A stretch of 64,000 bases of DNA from Rohdeia mirabilis (GTDB lineage Bacteria; Planctomycetota; UBA1135; GCA-002686595). Positions 1 through 8,009 of the stretch are shown one piece after another. Below the pieces are notes generated by a model. That model made no database searches, was not told the origin of the DNA, and saw only the letters and a list, made by a program, of their open reading frames with translations. Where the stretch lies: assembly GCA_007750655.1 (NCBI GenBank), contig CP036290.1:4278001-4342000 (forward strand), written 5' to 3'. The translations under genes and the position numbers were made by a program. How positions within the stretch are numbered: the stretch's first letter is position 1; every line of letters begins with the position of its first letter.

Positions 1-2
1 AC

Positions 3-83
3 ATCGTCTGGGAACCCGCCTGGGGCCCCCACCGCATCACCGAGGAAGGTCGCAAGATCCTCGGGATCGACGAAGAGGAGTGA
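3..83 (+). CDS. C-terminal end of MIP18/SufT-like (DUF59) Fe-S assembly protein, partial
   Basis: Only the last 26 codons are inside the window, read in the frame starting at base 3 and ending at TGA 81-83. The peptide has the order VWEPAW..., R-I-T-E-E, K-I-L-G-I, then an acidic end. This resembles the conserved tail of MIP18/DUF59 proteins (SufT, PaaD), which typically read V-W-D/E-P-P/A-W-(x)n-E-E-(x)n-L-G-I. Such proteins help assemble or deliver iron-sulphur clusters in the cytoplasm. The match rests on a short tail only. A hairpin at 146-180 follows and probably ends the transcript. Confidence 0.55.
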   Translation: MVWEPAWGPHRITEEGRKILGIDEEE

Positions 84-145
84 CCGGCGCGCGGCCCGGG
101 CGGGGCCGCCGCGATCGACCGCCCGAGGGCGATCCGATCCAACGG

Positions 146-180
146 AAGCGGGGCGTGCTCGACTCGAGCACGCCCCGCTT
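146..180. terminator. 17-bp near-loopless inverted repeat, probable bidirectional terminator
   Basis: Bases 146-162 and 164-180 are perfect reverse complements around one central base. The 5' arm begins with AA and the 3' arm ends in TT with one further T. It lies between the plus-strand partial gene (stop 83) and the minus-strand TPR gene (stop 279), where a transcription stop would serve both strands. Confidence 0.75.
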
Positions 181-278
181 TCGGTTCTACCGCGTTCCAA
201 CCGGCGCCTTCGCGCGTTGCCCCGATGCGGGCGCCGATGCGGGCGCCGATCCTGTGCGAACCGGTGCGCCGCGGCGCG

Positions 279-656
279 TCACTGGATGACGCGCATCCCG
301 TCCTCGTCGGGCTTGGGCGCGTGCGGGTTCTCCTTCAGCTCCTGCTTCCAGGCTTTCAGGCGCGCCTTCGCCGCCTCGGCCTCGGCCGTGTCGATGTCGC
401 CCTTGCGCTGGTACATCATCGAGAGGGACGTGTGCACGAGGTGGTCCTCGGGATCGAGCTCGACGATGCGGTTCGCGGTGGCGATGCCCTCGTCGAGGTC
501 ACCCGAGTACATGAGCGCCGCGGCGAGCGCGTGGAGCACGTCCGTCGTGTCGGGCTGCAGTTCGAGCGCCTTGCGGTACTGCTCGGCCGCCTCGCCGTAC
601 TTGTTCTGGCCGAACAGCTTCATGCCGTCCATGTAGGCCTGCATCCACGGATCCAT
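279..656 (-). CDS. Small tetratricopeptide-repeat protein
   Basis: A 125-residue protein made mostly of TPR helices. One repeat covers roughly residues 15-47 (K-Y-G-E-A-A-E-Q-Y-R-K-A-L-E-L-Q-P), the next about 48-81 (D-L-D-E-G-I...E-L-D-P) and a third about 82-105. TPRs are protein-protein scaffolds; no catalytic domain or signal peptide is visible, so it is probably cytoplasmic. I chose ATG 656 because GAGGAG lies just upstream and the preceding in-frame residues are low-complexity. It lies 40 bp downstream of pckA on the same strand, so the two may be co-transcribed. Partners cannot be inferred. Confidence 0.8.
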   Translation of the reverse strand: MDPWMQAYMDGMKLFGQNKYGEAAEQYRKALELQPDTTDVLHALAAALMYSGDLDEGIATANRIVELDPEDHLVHTSLSMMYQRKGDIDTAEAEAAKARLKAWKQELKENPHAPKPDEDGMRVIQ

Positions 657-696
657 TGTCGCTCCTCGTCGTCGCAGTGTGCGAGCGCCCGTGCGC

Positions 697-2355
697 TCAC
701 ATGACGGGCTCGATGCCGAGTGCACCGAACCCCTTGGTCTCGAAGTTGTCGCGGAACATGCTCCGCAGCTTGTCGGCCGCCTTGTCGTAGCCGTCCTTGT
801 CCGCCCACGTGTTGCGCGGGTTGAGGATCTCGGACGGAACGTTCGGGCACGACGTCGGCATCTTCAGGTTGAAGATCGGGTGCACCTCGTAGTCCACCTT
901 GTCGGCGTCGAGGTCGCCGGCGAGCGCCGCATCCAGCAGCGCGCGCGTGTGCTTGATCGAGATGCGCTTGCCGGTGCCGTAGGCGCCACCCGACCAGCCG
1001 GTGTTCAGAAGGATGCAGCGCGCTTCGTTGGCCTGCATCTTCTTCGCCAGCAGCTCGGCGTAGACCGACGGCTTGTGCGCCATGAACGGCGCGCCGAAGC
1101 AGGCGGAGAAGGCCGCTTGCGGTTCGGTGACACCCACTTCCGTGCCCGCGAGCTTCGACGTGAAGCCACAGACGAAGTGGTACATGACGTCCTTCGGCTC
1201 GAGCACCGAGATCGGCGGCAGCACGCCGAACGCATCGGCCGTCAGCAGCACGATCGTCTGCGGGTGCGGGCCACAGGCGTCGGGCATCACGTTGGGGTTG
1301 GCCTCGAGCGGGTAGCTGAAGCGCGTGTTCTCGGTGATCGAGCGATCGGCGAGGTCCAGCTCCTGCGGATCGCACTGATCCATCGTCTTGCCGGGCAGCG
1401 GCGCGACGTTCTCGATGATCGTTCCCGCCTTCGACAGGGCCGCGGCGATGACCGGCTCGGCCTCCTTGTCGAGGTCGATGAGCTTGGCGTAGCAGCCGTC
1501 CTCGAGGTTCGAGATGCCGCGGTCGTTCCAAGCGGTCTCGTCGTCGCCGACCAGCCGGCGGTTGGGATCGGCCGAGAGGGTCGTCTTGCCGGTGCCCGAC
1601 AGGCCGAAGAGGATCGCCGCGTCGTCGCTCGAACCCACGTTCGCCGAGCAGTGCATCGAGAGGATGCCCTGGTTCGGGAGCATGTAGTTCATGACCGTGA
1701 AGATCGTCTTCTTGACGACGCCGTTGTAGTCGGCGCGGCCGGCCACGAGGCAGATCTTGTTCTTGAAGTCGATGATGATGGCGGCCTCGGAGCGGCTGCC
1801 GTCGCGCTCGGGCTCGCACACGAAGGACGGCGCGTTGAGCATCGTCCAACGCTTGCTCTCCTCGTCCGACACGCCCGCGAGGTCCTTCGGGAACATGTTG
1901 TGGGCGAACATCGCGTGCGTCGCGAACTCCCCCACGAAGCGGTACGGCAGCGCGTAGCTCGGGTCGCTGCCGACGTAGACGTCCTTGACGTACAGCGTGG
2001 CGCGCTTCGCGTTCAGGTGGGCGACCACGCGCTCGAGCAGACCCTGGTACTTCGCCGGGTCGTACTTCTGCAGGTCGTTCTTCCACCAGACCGTCCCTTC
2101 GACCTCGGGCCACGCGACCGCGAAGGTGTCCTTGACGCGCCGGCCGGTGCACTCGGGGTCCGTGTAGTAGACGAGCGGTCCGTCGACGCCGAGCGCGGTC
2201 GGGAAGGCCTTCTGTTCGTCCGAGGGGCCGTCCAGGCGGACGCGCCCACGGTCGTTCGCGATCGCCTCGTGGAAGAGCTCGGCCTTCGACAGTCCGTACT
2301 TGTACTCGACGGTGTCGAGGCCCAGGAGATCCTTGAGGTGAGCGCTGTGGTCCAT
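697..2355 (-). CDS. pckA: Phosphoenolpyruvate carboxykinase (ATP)
   Basis: Converts oxaloacetate plus ATP to phosphoenolpyruvate, CO2 and ADP, the entry step of gluconeogenesis (EC 4.1.1.49 family). The predicted protein is 552 residues, close to the 530-550 usual for ATP-type enzymes. The kinase-1 P-loop GLSGTGKTTLSAD is at about residues 251-263, followed by GDDE in the kinase-2 region. G-x-T-S-K-L-A-G-T-E near the C-terminal third matches the ATP-type family. ATG 2355 (MDHSAHLKDLL) is preferred because the longer upstream reading is Pro/Arg/Ser-rich without family character. A long 478-bp gap lies upstream. Cytoplasmic. Confidence 0.95.
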   Translation of the reverse strand: MDHSAHLKDLLGLDTVEYKYGLSKAELFHEAIANDRGRVRLDGPSDEQKAFPTALGVDGPLVYYTDPECTGRRVKDTFAVAWPEVEGTVWWKNDLQKYDPAKYQGLLERVVAHLNAKRATLYVKDVYVGSDPSYALPYRFVGEFATHAMFAHNMFPKDLAGVSDEESKRWTMLNAPSFVCEPERDGSRSEAAIIIDFKNKICLVAGRADYNGVVKKTIFTVMNYMLPNQGILSMHCSANVGSSDDAAILFGLSGTGKTTLSADPNRRLVGDDETAWNDRGISNLEDGCYAKLIDLDKEAEPVIAAALSKAGTIIENVAPLPGKTMDQCDPQELDLADRSITENTRFSYPLEANPNVMPDACGPHPQTIVLLTADAFGVLPPISVLEPKDVMYHFVCGFTSKLAGTEVGVTEPQAAFSACFGAPFMAHKPSVYAELLAKKMQANEARCILLNTGWSGGAYGTGKRISIKHTRALLDAALAGDLDADKVDYEVHPIFNLKMPTSCPNVPSEILNPRNTWADKDGYDKAADKLRSMFRDNFETKGFGALGIEPVM

Positions 2356-2833
2356 GGCGCGGACGCGACCTTCGGGGCCGCAGGAGGGGGGTTCGGTCGA
2401 ACGACGAGATGGAGGTACGGATCGCGCCTCGGGCCCCATCTGGGGGCCAGCGACCCCTTGCGAGGGTTCGAGAGGCGCGGAGAAGCGCCACAAGGTACCG
2501 CCCGTGCCCCCGGAACGGCAAGGAACGGAGCGTTCGGTCCGAGCGACTCATGGTGCTTCCACAGGGCCTTGAAGGGCGCTTGAGGCCCCTCGGGTAGCTT
2601 GCGGGACACATGGAGCGGCTGACGCCGGTCCGAATCACAGGGGCAGGCCGTAGACGGCCGATGAGGGGAGGGCTGGGGCCGCGCACCGGGGGGAAGCGCT
2701 GGCGCCACGGGGAGAGCGGGGTCACCCGCGGACTCTCCGACCCACGCTCCGCGTCGACGCGCGCACCACCCGTGCAGCGCCCGCGAGTGCCCGCCCCCCG
2801 ACACCGACAGAACACGAAAGAAGAACGTCGACC
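2356..2833. other. Gene-free divergent intergenic region (478 bp)
   Basis: Lies between the start of pckA (minus) and a small plus-strand gene (2834). It must carry both promoters. I see no tRNA, no recognised riboswitch and no convincing gene. A 75-codon open frame from 2610 has Arg/Pro-rich low-complexity composition and no family features, so it is not called. Confidence 0.6.
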
Positions 2834-3055
2834 ATGAAGACCGATTCCACCGCAGCCCGTCTCGAGGACGGCGCCATCACCCTCAGCTGTCCGGACCACG
2901 GACACCGCCTCGTTCCGATCCACCGCATCCGCGGCGGCACCCGCTTCGTCATGGGCTGGACCTGCCCCGAGCCCTACTGCGAGCACGTGAGGCTGGTACC
3001 GCGACTGCTCGACGACCCGAACGCGCACGACGAATCGGAACGTTCCGAGCGCTGA
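2834..3055 (+). CDS. Small hypothetical protein with Cys/His pairs
   Basis: A 73-residue protein with a purine-rich AAAGAAGAA stretch about ten bases before ATG 2834. Visible features are C-P-x-H-G-H near residue 20 and C-P-E-P-Y-C-E-H near residues 44-51, an arrangement that could hold one metal ion as a minimal zinc-ribbon or knuckle. The tail is acidic and charged (D-D-P-N-A-H-D-E-S-E-R-S-E-R). There is no signal peptide. I do not recognise the family. The terminator-like hairpin at 3118-3143 follows, which supports a real transcription unit. Confidence 0.6.
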   Translation: MKTDSTAARLEDGAITLSCPDHGHRLVPIHRIRGGTRFVMGWTCPEPYCEHVRLVPRLLDDPNAHDESERSER

Positions 3056-3117
3056 CGGGGCGGCTCCCGCCGAGACCGTCGGAGCGAACACCTCGGACGG
3101 AGTTCGAACTTCCAAGT

Positions 3118-3143
3118 GAGCGCCACCCGATCGGGGGGCGCTC
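3118..3143. terminator. Hairpin between convergent genes
   Basis: GAGCGCC (3118-3124) pairs with GGCGCTC (3137-3143), and the interior CCCGATCGGG can fold further. It sits between the plus-strand small gene (stop 3055) and the minus-strand epimerase (stop 3156). There is no long U-tract. Confidence 0.6.
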
Positions 3144-3155
3144 CTTCGCGTGACC

Positions 3156-4121
3156 TCAGCGCGCCGCGAAGCGTTCGCGGTACCAGTCGAAGGTCGTGCG
3201 CAGGCCCTGTTCGAACGGGACCTGCGCCTCGTACCCGAGGTCCGCGCGGATCCGGTCGACGGCCGCGCAGCTGTGTTTCACGTCGCCGGCGCGATCGGGT
3301 CCGAAGGTGGGCTCGGCCGTGACGCCGACCAGGGCGGCGAGTTCGCGGTAGAGCCGCTCGACACTGATCCGACCGCCCGCTCCGACGTTGTAGACGCGGC
3401 CCGCCGGGTGGTCGCCGTCCATCGCGGCCAGGTTCGCGCGCACCACGTCCGTGACGAACGTGAAGTCGCGACTCTGCTGTCCGTCGCCGTGGATCGTGAT
3501 CGGTTCGCCCGCCAGCAGGCGCCGAGCGAAGATGGCGATCACCCCCGTGTAGGGGCTGTCGTCCGCCTGCCTGGGCCCGTAGACGTTGAAGTAGCGCAGG
3601 GCCGTCGTGTGCGTCCCGTGCAGCTTGGCGTAGGCCGACAGGAGCTGCTCCCCCGCCACCTTGCCGACCGCGTAGGGCGACAGCGGACGCACCGGCAGGT
3701 CCTCGCGCTTCGGGAGCTCCTCGCCGTCCCCGTAGGCCGCCGAGGAGGCCGCGAAGACCAAGCGACCGCCGACTTCTCGGAGGGCCTCGAGCACGTTGAT
3801 CGTGCCACCGACGTTGACCTCGAGACTGCGCGCCGGCTTCTCGACGCTGAGCGGGACGGAGACCTGCGCCGCCTCGTGGAACGCTCCGCGGACGCCCTCG
3901 GCCACATGGCGCACGAGCGCCGCGTCGGTCACGGACCCTTCGACGAGCTCGACCGCCGCGCCGCTCCCCACGTCGCCGGTGTCGAATCCCGCCAGGTTGC
4001 CCCACCCGCCGCTGGTGGAGTGGTCGTCGAGCACGCGCGCGCGATCGCCGCGGGCGACAAGAGCTTCGACGAGGTGCGAGCCGATGAAGCCGGCTCCGCC
4101 GGTGACCAGATAGAGCGCCAT
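3156..4121 (-). CDS. NAD-dependent epimerase/dehydratase (UDP-glucose 4-epimerase-like)
   Basis: A 321-residue extended SDR enzyme acting on nucleotide sugars, probably for cell-surface glycan synthesis. The N-terminal NAD-binding motif is GGAGFIGSH (residues 8-16). An A-A-S-S-A-A-Y-G segment supplies the catalytic Ser, and S-P-Y-A-V-G-K carries the Y-x-x-x-K pair. The following R-Y-F-N-V-Y-G-P-R-Q motif is typical of GalE/RfbB-like members. Substrate cannot be fixed from sequence: galactose/glucose epimerase and glucuronate epimerase are both possible. ATG 4121 starts directly with the Rossmann strand (MALYLVTGG). There is no Shine-Dalgarno, and a TAGTCT box lies only 7 bases upstream, suggesting a leaderless message. 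Confidence 0.88.
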   Translation of the reverse strand: MALYLVTGGAGFIGSHLVEALVARGDRARVLDDHSTSGGWGNLAGFDTGDVGSGAAVELVEGSVTDAALVRHVAEGVRGAFHEAAQVSVPLSVEKPARSLEVNVGGTINVLEALREVGGRLVFAASSAAYGDGEELPKREDLPVRPLSPYAVGKVAGEQLLSAYAKLHGTHTTALRYFNVYGPRQADDSPYTGVIAIFARRLLAGEPITIHGDGQQSRDFTFVTDVVRANLAAMDGDHPAGRVYNVGAGGRISVERLYRELAALVGVTAEPTFGPDRAGDVKHSCAAVDRIRADLGYEAQVPFEQGLRTTFDWYRERFAAR

Positions 4122-4815
4122 GGCGGGGAGACTACGCGGGCGGGCGTTCTCTTCCGCGCGCGCGACCGTCGCCACCGTCCGCGCGCCCCCTCGTGGCACC
4201 GCTCGCGGACGGGCGTGCGCCGAGGAACGAGAAGAGCGCCGCCCCAGGAGGGACGGCGCTCCACCGGTCAATGCGCAGCGCCCCGGAGTGCGTGCGGTGC
4301 CGAACCACCGCCGCGCGGGACGCGCCCCCATTCCCATCGAGATCCTTCGACCAGGGGAGCGATCGAAGACGGTGCCGCACGAGATCCGGCCTCTCGCGCT
4401 GCTCCTGTGATACGCCCGTGGACCGGTGCAACTACCTGTTTTTTGCACAGAACCCTCAGAATGCCAAGGAGTTACCACCGGCGCTCGCCACGCGGTGGGC
4501 CCCCGGTCCGGACGACGTAGGTCCTTTGACGCTCCGTTGGTGGGCGCTCGTCGTCCGGCGCGCGCGGGTCTCGACGCTGGGCCCTGCGATCCCGCCGCGG
4601 GGAGTTCCGGGCGACCGAGGACCCGGCGTGGCGTTCGAGGCCCGGCCACCACCCTCCACCGAAGGCCGACCGTGTGCGCGGGACCCGCCCGACCCGTCCC
4701 GTAGAGTACGCGCCGCCCAGGACCGGCGGCCCGCGCCCGAGGCCGCTCGGGGCCCGGGTCCACCCGCCGTCCCCGCTCCCCACCGGCCCGCGCCGCAAGG
4801 CCACGACCGCCCCCG
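4122..4815. other. Long non-coding divergent region (694 bp) with hairpin and AT-rich patch
   Basis: Separates the epimerase (minus) from mutS (plus). No coding region is convincing. It contains an 8-bp hairpin stem (GAGCGCCG 4234-4241 with CGGCGCTC 4254-4261) that on the minus strand is followed by a pyrimidine-rich TCTTCTCGTTCC run. It also has the only AT-rich patch nearby (4432-4470), which includes the inverted repeat GTGCAA 4426-4431 / TTGCAC 4443-4448. An unrecognised small RNA on the minus strand ending near 4230 is possible; no tRNA, SRP, 6S or RNase P signature is seen. Confidence 0.5.
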
Positions 4816-7548
4816 ATGACACCCAGGAATCGAACCACGGTGGCCGGTGCCACCGCCTCGCGCGGCGCCCCCGGGCCCGGAGCGCGCGACGGGAAGAAGA
4901 CGCCGATGATGGAGCAGTTCTGGCGTGCCAAGGACGAGCACCCGGACGCCCTGATCTTCTTCCGGATGGGCGACTTCTACGAGATGTTCGGCGAGGACGC
5001 GGTGACGGCGTCGCGCGAGCTGGGCATCACGCTGACGAAGCGCGACAAGGACGCCAACGCGATGCCGATGGCGGGTGTGCCCGTCAAGTCGATGGACGGC
5101 TACCTGCTGCGACTCGTGCGCGGTGGCTTCAAGGTCGCGATCTGCGAACAGCTCCAGGACCCGAAGAAGACCAAGGGCATCGTCGATCGCGGCGTCGTGC
5201 GCGTCGTGACGGCGGGCACGCTCACCGAGGAGGATGCGCTGGACGCGCGCGCGTCGAACTACCTGGTGGCGCTGTGGCCGCGCTCGCCGAAGCAGCCGAA
5301 CGGTCACAACGGTCTGGCCTGGGTCGACGTCTCGACCGGACGCTTCCACGCCTGCGACGTGGACGACGGCGGACTGCTCGACGAACTCGCGCGCCTGGCG
5401 CCGGCGGAGCTGTTGGTCGCTCCGGAAGCGTTCGACCCGGCATCGCCCCAGCACACCGAGGTCCAGCGCGTCTACCACGCGCGCTTCAGCGAACGCGACG
5501 CGTGGCGTTTCGACCGCGAAGCGATGCGCCGCGCGCTCGAGCGACACTTCAAGGTTCGCACGCTCGCGGGCTTCGGCATCGACGACGACAGTGCCGCCGT
5601 TCCCGCCGCCGGCGCGCTGATCGAGTACCTCGAAGAGACGCAGAAGGCGGCCTGCACGCACATCCGCCGCATCGAGCCCAGCGATCCGTCGCGCCACCTC
5701 GTGCTCGATCGCGCCACGCGTTCGACGCTCGAACTGGTCGAGACCCAACGCGGCGCGCGGCGCGAAGGCACGTTGCTCGACGTCCTCGACGGCACGCGGA
5801 CACCGATGGGCGGGCGCCTGTTGCGCGAGTGGCTGCTGGCGCCCCTGCGCGAGGTCGACCCGATCCGCGCGCGGCAAGGAGCCGTCGCCGAACTGTTCGA
5901 CCACCCCTTCCTGCGCGAAGAGGTGCGCGACGTGCTGGGCGAGGTGCGCGACCTCGAGCGCTTGATCGCCAAGCTGTCGACCGGGCGCGCGAACGGCCGC
6001 GACCTGCGCGCGCTGGCGCTCTCGACGCAGCTGATCCCGGCCCTGCGCAAGCAGATCGAAGGGGCCGGGTCGGAACTCCTGGCGACGCTCCACGAGCGCT
6101 TGGACCCGCTCGTCGATCTCACCGACCGCATCCTGACGACGATCTCCGACGAGCCGCCGCTGACGGTCCGCGACGGTGGCGTGATCCGGTCGGGCGTCGA
6201 CGCGGCGCTCGACGAACTGCGCAGCATCGCGGGCGACGGCAAGACCTGGATGGCGAGTTTCCAGGCCAGCGAGGCCCAGCGCACGGGGATCGCCAATCTG
6301 AAGATCGGCTACAACTCGGTCTTCGGCTACTACCTCGAAGTGTCGCGCGGTCAGGTCGCCTCGGTGCCTCCGGAGTGGATCCGCAAGCAGACGATCAAGA
6401 CGGCCGAGCGTTACATCACTCCCGAGCTCAAGGAGTTCGAGACCAAGGTGCTGTCGGCCGAGGACGAGGCCAAGGAACTCGAGCTACGCCTGTTCGACGA
6501 ACTGCGCGACGAGCTGCAGAGCCACGTCGAACGCGTCCTCGAGACCGCGCACGCCGTGGCGACGCTCGACGCGCTGGCGTCGCTCGCCGAGAGCGCCGCG
6601 ACCAATCGCTACGTGCGGCCCGAGGTCGACGACTCGACGCGCCTCGAGATCACGGGCGGTCGGCACCCGGTCATCGAACTGTCGTCCACCTGCGACACGT
6701 TCGTCCCCAACGACAGCCACCTCGACGCGGACCCGCAGCAGGGGCGCATGCTCGCCGTGCTGACGGGGCCGAACATGGCCGGTAAGTCGACCTACATCAG
6801 GCAGACCGCCCTGATCGTGCTGCTGGCGCAGATCGGCGCCTTCGTCCCGGCGGAAGCGGCGCGGATCGGCGTCGTCGACCGGATCTTCACGCGCGTGGGG
6901 AGTGGCGACGACATCAGTCGCGGCGAGTCCACGTTCATGGTCGAGATGGTCGAGATCGCCAACATCCTCAACAACGCCGGGCCGCGGTCGCTCGTGGTGC
7001 TGGACGAAGTCGGACGCGGCACCAGCACGTTCGACGGCCTCGCGTTGGCCTGGGCGATCGTCGAGCACCTGCACGAGCGCGTCGGCGCACGCGCCCTCTT
7101 CGCGACGCACTACCACCAGCTCACGGCGCTGTCCGAGCGGCTCGCCGGCGTGTTCGACCTGTCCGTCGCCGTGCGCGAGTCGGGCGACGAGATCGTCTTC
7201 CTGCACACGATCGTCGAGGGCGGGACCGACCGCAGCTACGGCATCCACGTGGCGCGTCTCGCCGGCGTTCCGGCCGAGGTCCTGACGCGCGCCCAGCAGG
7301 TGCTGGCGACGCTCGAGGACGAGGCCGAACACCTGGAGCCCGGTGCGCCGGTCGAAGCGGTCGCTGCGGCCCCGGCGCCGAAACCGGTCAACGACGCCGC
7401 CGCGCCGAAGCCTCGCGCGGAGGGCCAGCTCTCGCTGTTCGCCGCCGAGAGCGAGGTCGAGCGCGAGATCCGCGCCGTCGCGCTCGACGCCACGACGCCG
7501 CTCGACGCGCTGCTCTTGATCAAGCAGTGGCAGGATCGCTTGCGGTGA
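4816..7548 (+). CDS. mutS: DNA mismatch repair protein MutS
   Basis: Recognises base mismatches and small loops as a dimer and recruits MutL in an ATP-dependent way. As called it has 910 residues. The mismatch-binding F-F-R-M-G-D-F-Y-E-M-F is at about residue 48-58, with connector, lever and clamp regions in the middle. The ATPase has Walker A GPNMAGKSTYIRQ near 651-663, then SGDDISRGESTFMVEM and the Walker B region DEVGRGTSTFDG near 730. The C-terminus has an Ala/Pro-rich linker and a QLSLF-like beta-clamp-binding peptide (E-G-Q-L-S-L-F). The start is uncertain: ATG 4816 has no ribosome site, while ATG 4906 has GGGAAGAAG upstream and would match the usual family N-terminus. Confidence 0.96.
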   Translation: MTPRNRTTVAGATASRGAPGPGARDGKKTPMMEQFWRAKDEHPDALIFFRMGDFYEMFGEDAVTASRELGITLTKRDKDANAMPMAGVPVKSMDGYLLRLVRGGFKVAICEQLQDPKKTKGIVDRGVVRVVTAGTLTEEDALDARASNYLVALWPRSPKQPNGHNGLAWVDVSTGRFHACDVDDGGLLDELARLAPAELLVAPEAFDPASPQHTEVQRVYHARFSERDAWRFDREAMRRALERHFKVRTLAGFGIDDDSAAVPAAGALIEYLEETQKAACTHIRRIEPSDPSRHLVLDRATRSTLELVETQRGARREGTLLDVLDGTRTPMGGRLLREWLLAPLREVDPIRARQGAVAELFDHPFLREEVRDVLGEVRDLERLIAKLSTGRANGRDLRALALSTQLIPALRKQIEGAGSELLATLHERLDPLVDLTDRILTTISDEPPLTVRDGGVIRSGVDAALDELRSIAGDGKTWMASFQASEAQRTGIANLKIGYNSVFGYYLEVSRGQVASVPPEWIRKQTIKTAERYITPELKEFETKVLSAEDEAKELELRLFDELRDELQSHVERVLETAHAVATLDALASLAESAATNRYVRPEVDDSTRLEITGGRHPVIELSSTCDTFVPNDSHLDADPQQGRMLAVLTGPNMAGKSTYIRQTALIVLLAQIGAFVPAEAARIGVVDRIFTRVGSGDDISRGESTFMVEMVEIANILNNAGPRSLVVLDEVGRGTSTFDGLALAWAIVEHLHERVGARALFATHYHQLTALSERLAGVFDLSVAVRESGDEIVFLHTIVEGGTDRSYGIHVARLAGVPAEVLTRAQQVLATLEDEAEHLEPGAPVEAVAAAPAPKPVNDAAAPKPRAEGQLSLFAAESEVEREIRAVALDATTPLDALLLIKQWQDRLR

Positions 7549-7554
7549 AGCTCG

Positions 7555-7578
7555 CGGCCGCTCCGAACGGGGCGGCCG
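7555..7578 (+). terminator. Hairpin after mutS
   Basis: A 10-bp stem (7555-7564 with 7569-7578, one G-T pair) with a GAAC loop lies immediately after the mutS stop and 25 bases before the next start. There is no U-tract. Confidence 0.5.
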
Positions 7579-7602
7579 AACTCGATACACGAACGCAGAA
7601 CC

Positions 7603-7968
7603 ATGACCTCCGACGGATCCAGCTTCGACAGGCCCTACTTCGTGGCGCAGGGCGGCTTCGGCCGCTTGCGCGAGATCGGCCGCGTGCTCTCGAAGGTCGG
7701 GATCGACTCCGAGATCGTCGGACCGCCCGAGGGCACGAACCTCAACGGCTGAGGCACCAAGTTCCTGCTCGCGGTCGCGAGCGCAGATGCACGCCTCGCG
7801 CTGGAGCGCATGGAAGCGGCGGAACTCGAGTCCCTCGACGAGGCCGGCCGTCGCGCGGCCGCGCACGTGATCGACCTCGACGCCGAGTCGAACGACTGCC
7901 CGGCCTGTGGCGAGCCCTTCTCGGGCCACCCGGTTCGCTGCCCCTCGTGCGGCTTGCGCCTGCGCTGA
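7603..7968 (+). CDS. Candidate selenoprotein: DUF2007-like domain with in-frame UGA plus zinc ribbon
   Basis: ATG 7603 opens a frame that meets TGA at 7750-7752 (codon 50) and then continues in the same frame for 71 more sense codons to TGA 7966-7968. Residues 1-49 (PYFVAQGGFGRLREIGRVL, then GIDSEIVGPPEGTNLNG) and the part after UGA (GTKFLLAVASADARLALERM) read as one alpha/beta domain resembling DUF2007-type domains. The end is an intact zinc ribbon (CPACG ... CPSCG). A stem-loop with GGUC apex starts 14 bases after the UGA (separate entry). The preferred reading is selenocysteine at position 50, giving 121 residues. Alternatives are a 49-residue truncated protein, or a recent nonsense mutation of TGC or TGG. 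Function is unknown. The family match is from memory and weak. Confidence 0.65.
7750..7797 (+). promoter_or_regulatory. Candidate bacterial SECIS element
   Basis: After UGA 7750-7752, GCTCGC (7767-7772) pairs with GCGAGC (7777-7782) and closes a GGTC loop (7773-7776). GGUC is also the apical loop of the E. coli fdhF SECIS bound by SelB. The UGA-to-GGUC distance is 20 bases, against 18 in fdhF. A lower stem, GAGGC (7751-7755, including part of the UGA) with GCCTC (7793-7797), puts the UGA at the base of the hairpin as in fdhF. The middle is an internal loop. Confidence 0.6.
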
Positions 7969-8009
7969 GCGCCGCGGCGACGAGGCCGCCCAGTCTCAGC
8001 GCGAACGGT

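Noticed and set aside
2610..2837. 75-codon plus-strand frame upstream of the small Cys/His gene
   Set aside because: Low-complexity Arg/Pro/Gly composition, no ribosome site and no recognisable features.
4262..4815. tRNA, 4.5S/SRP RNA, 6S or RNase P RNA
   Set aside because: None of the conserved core sequences of these RNAs was found on either strand.
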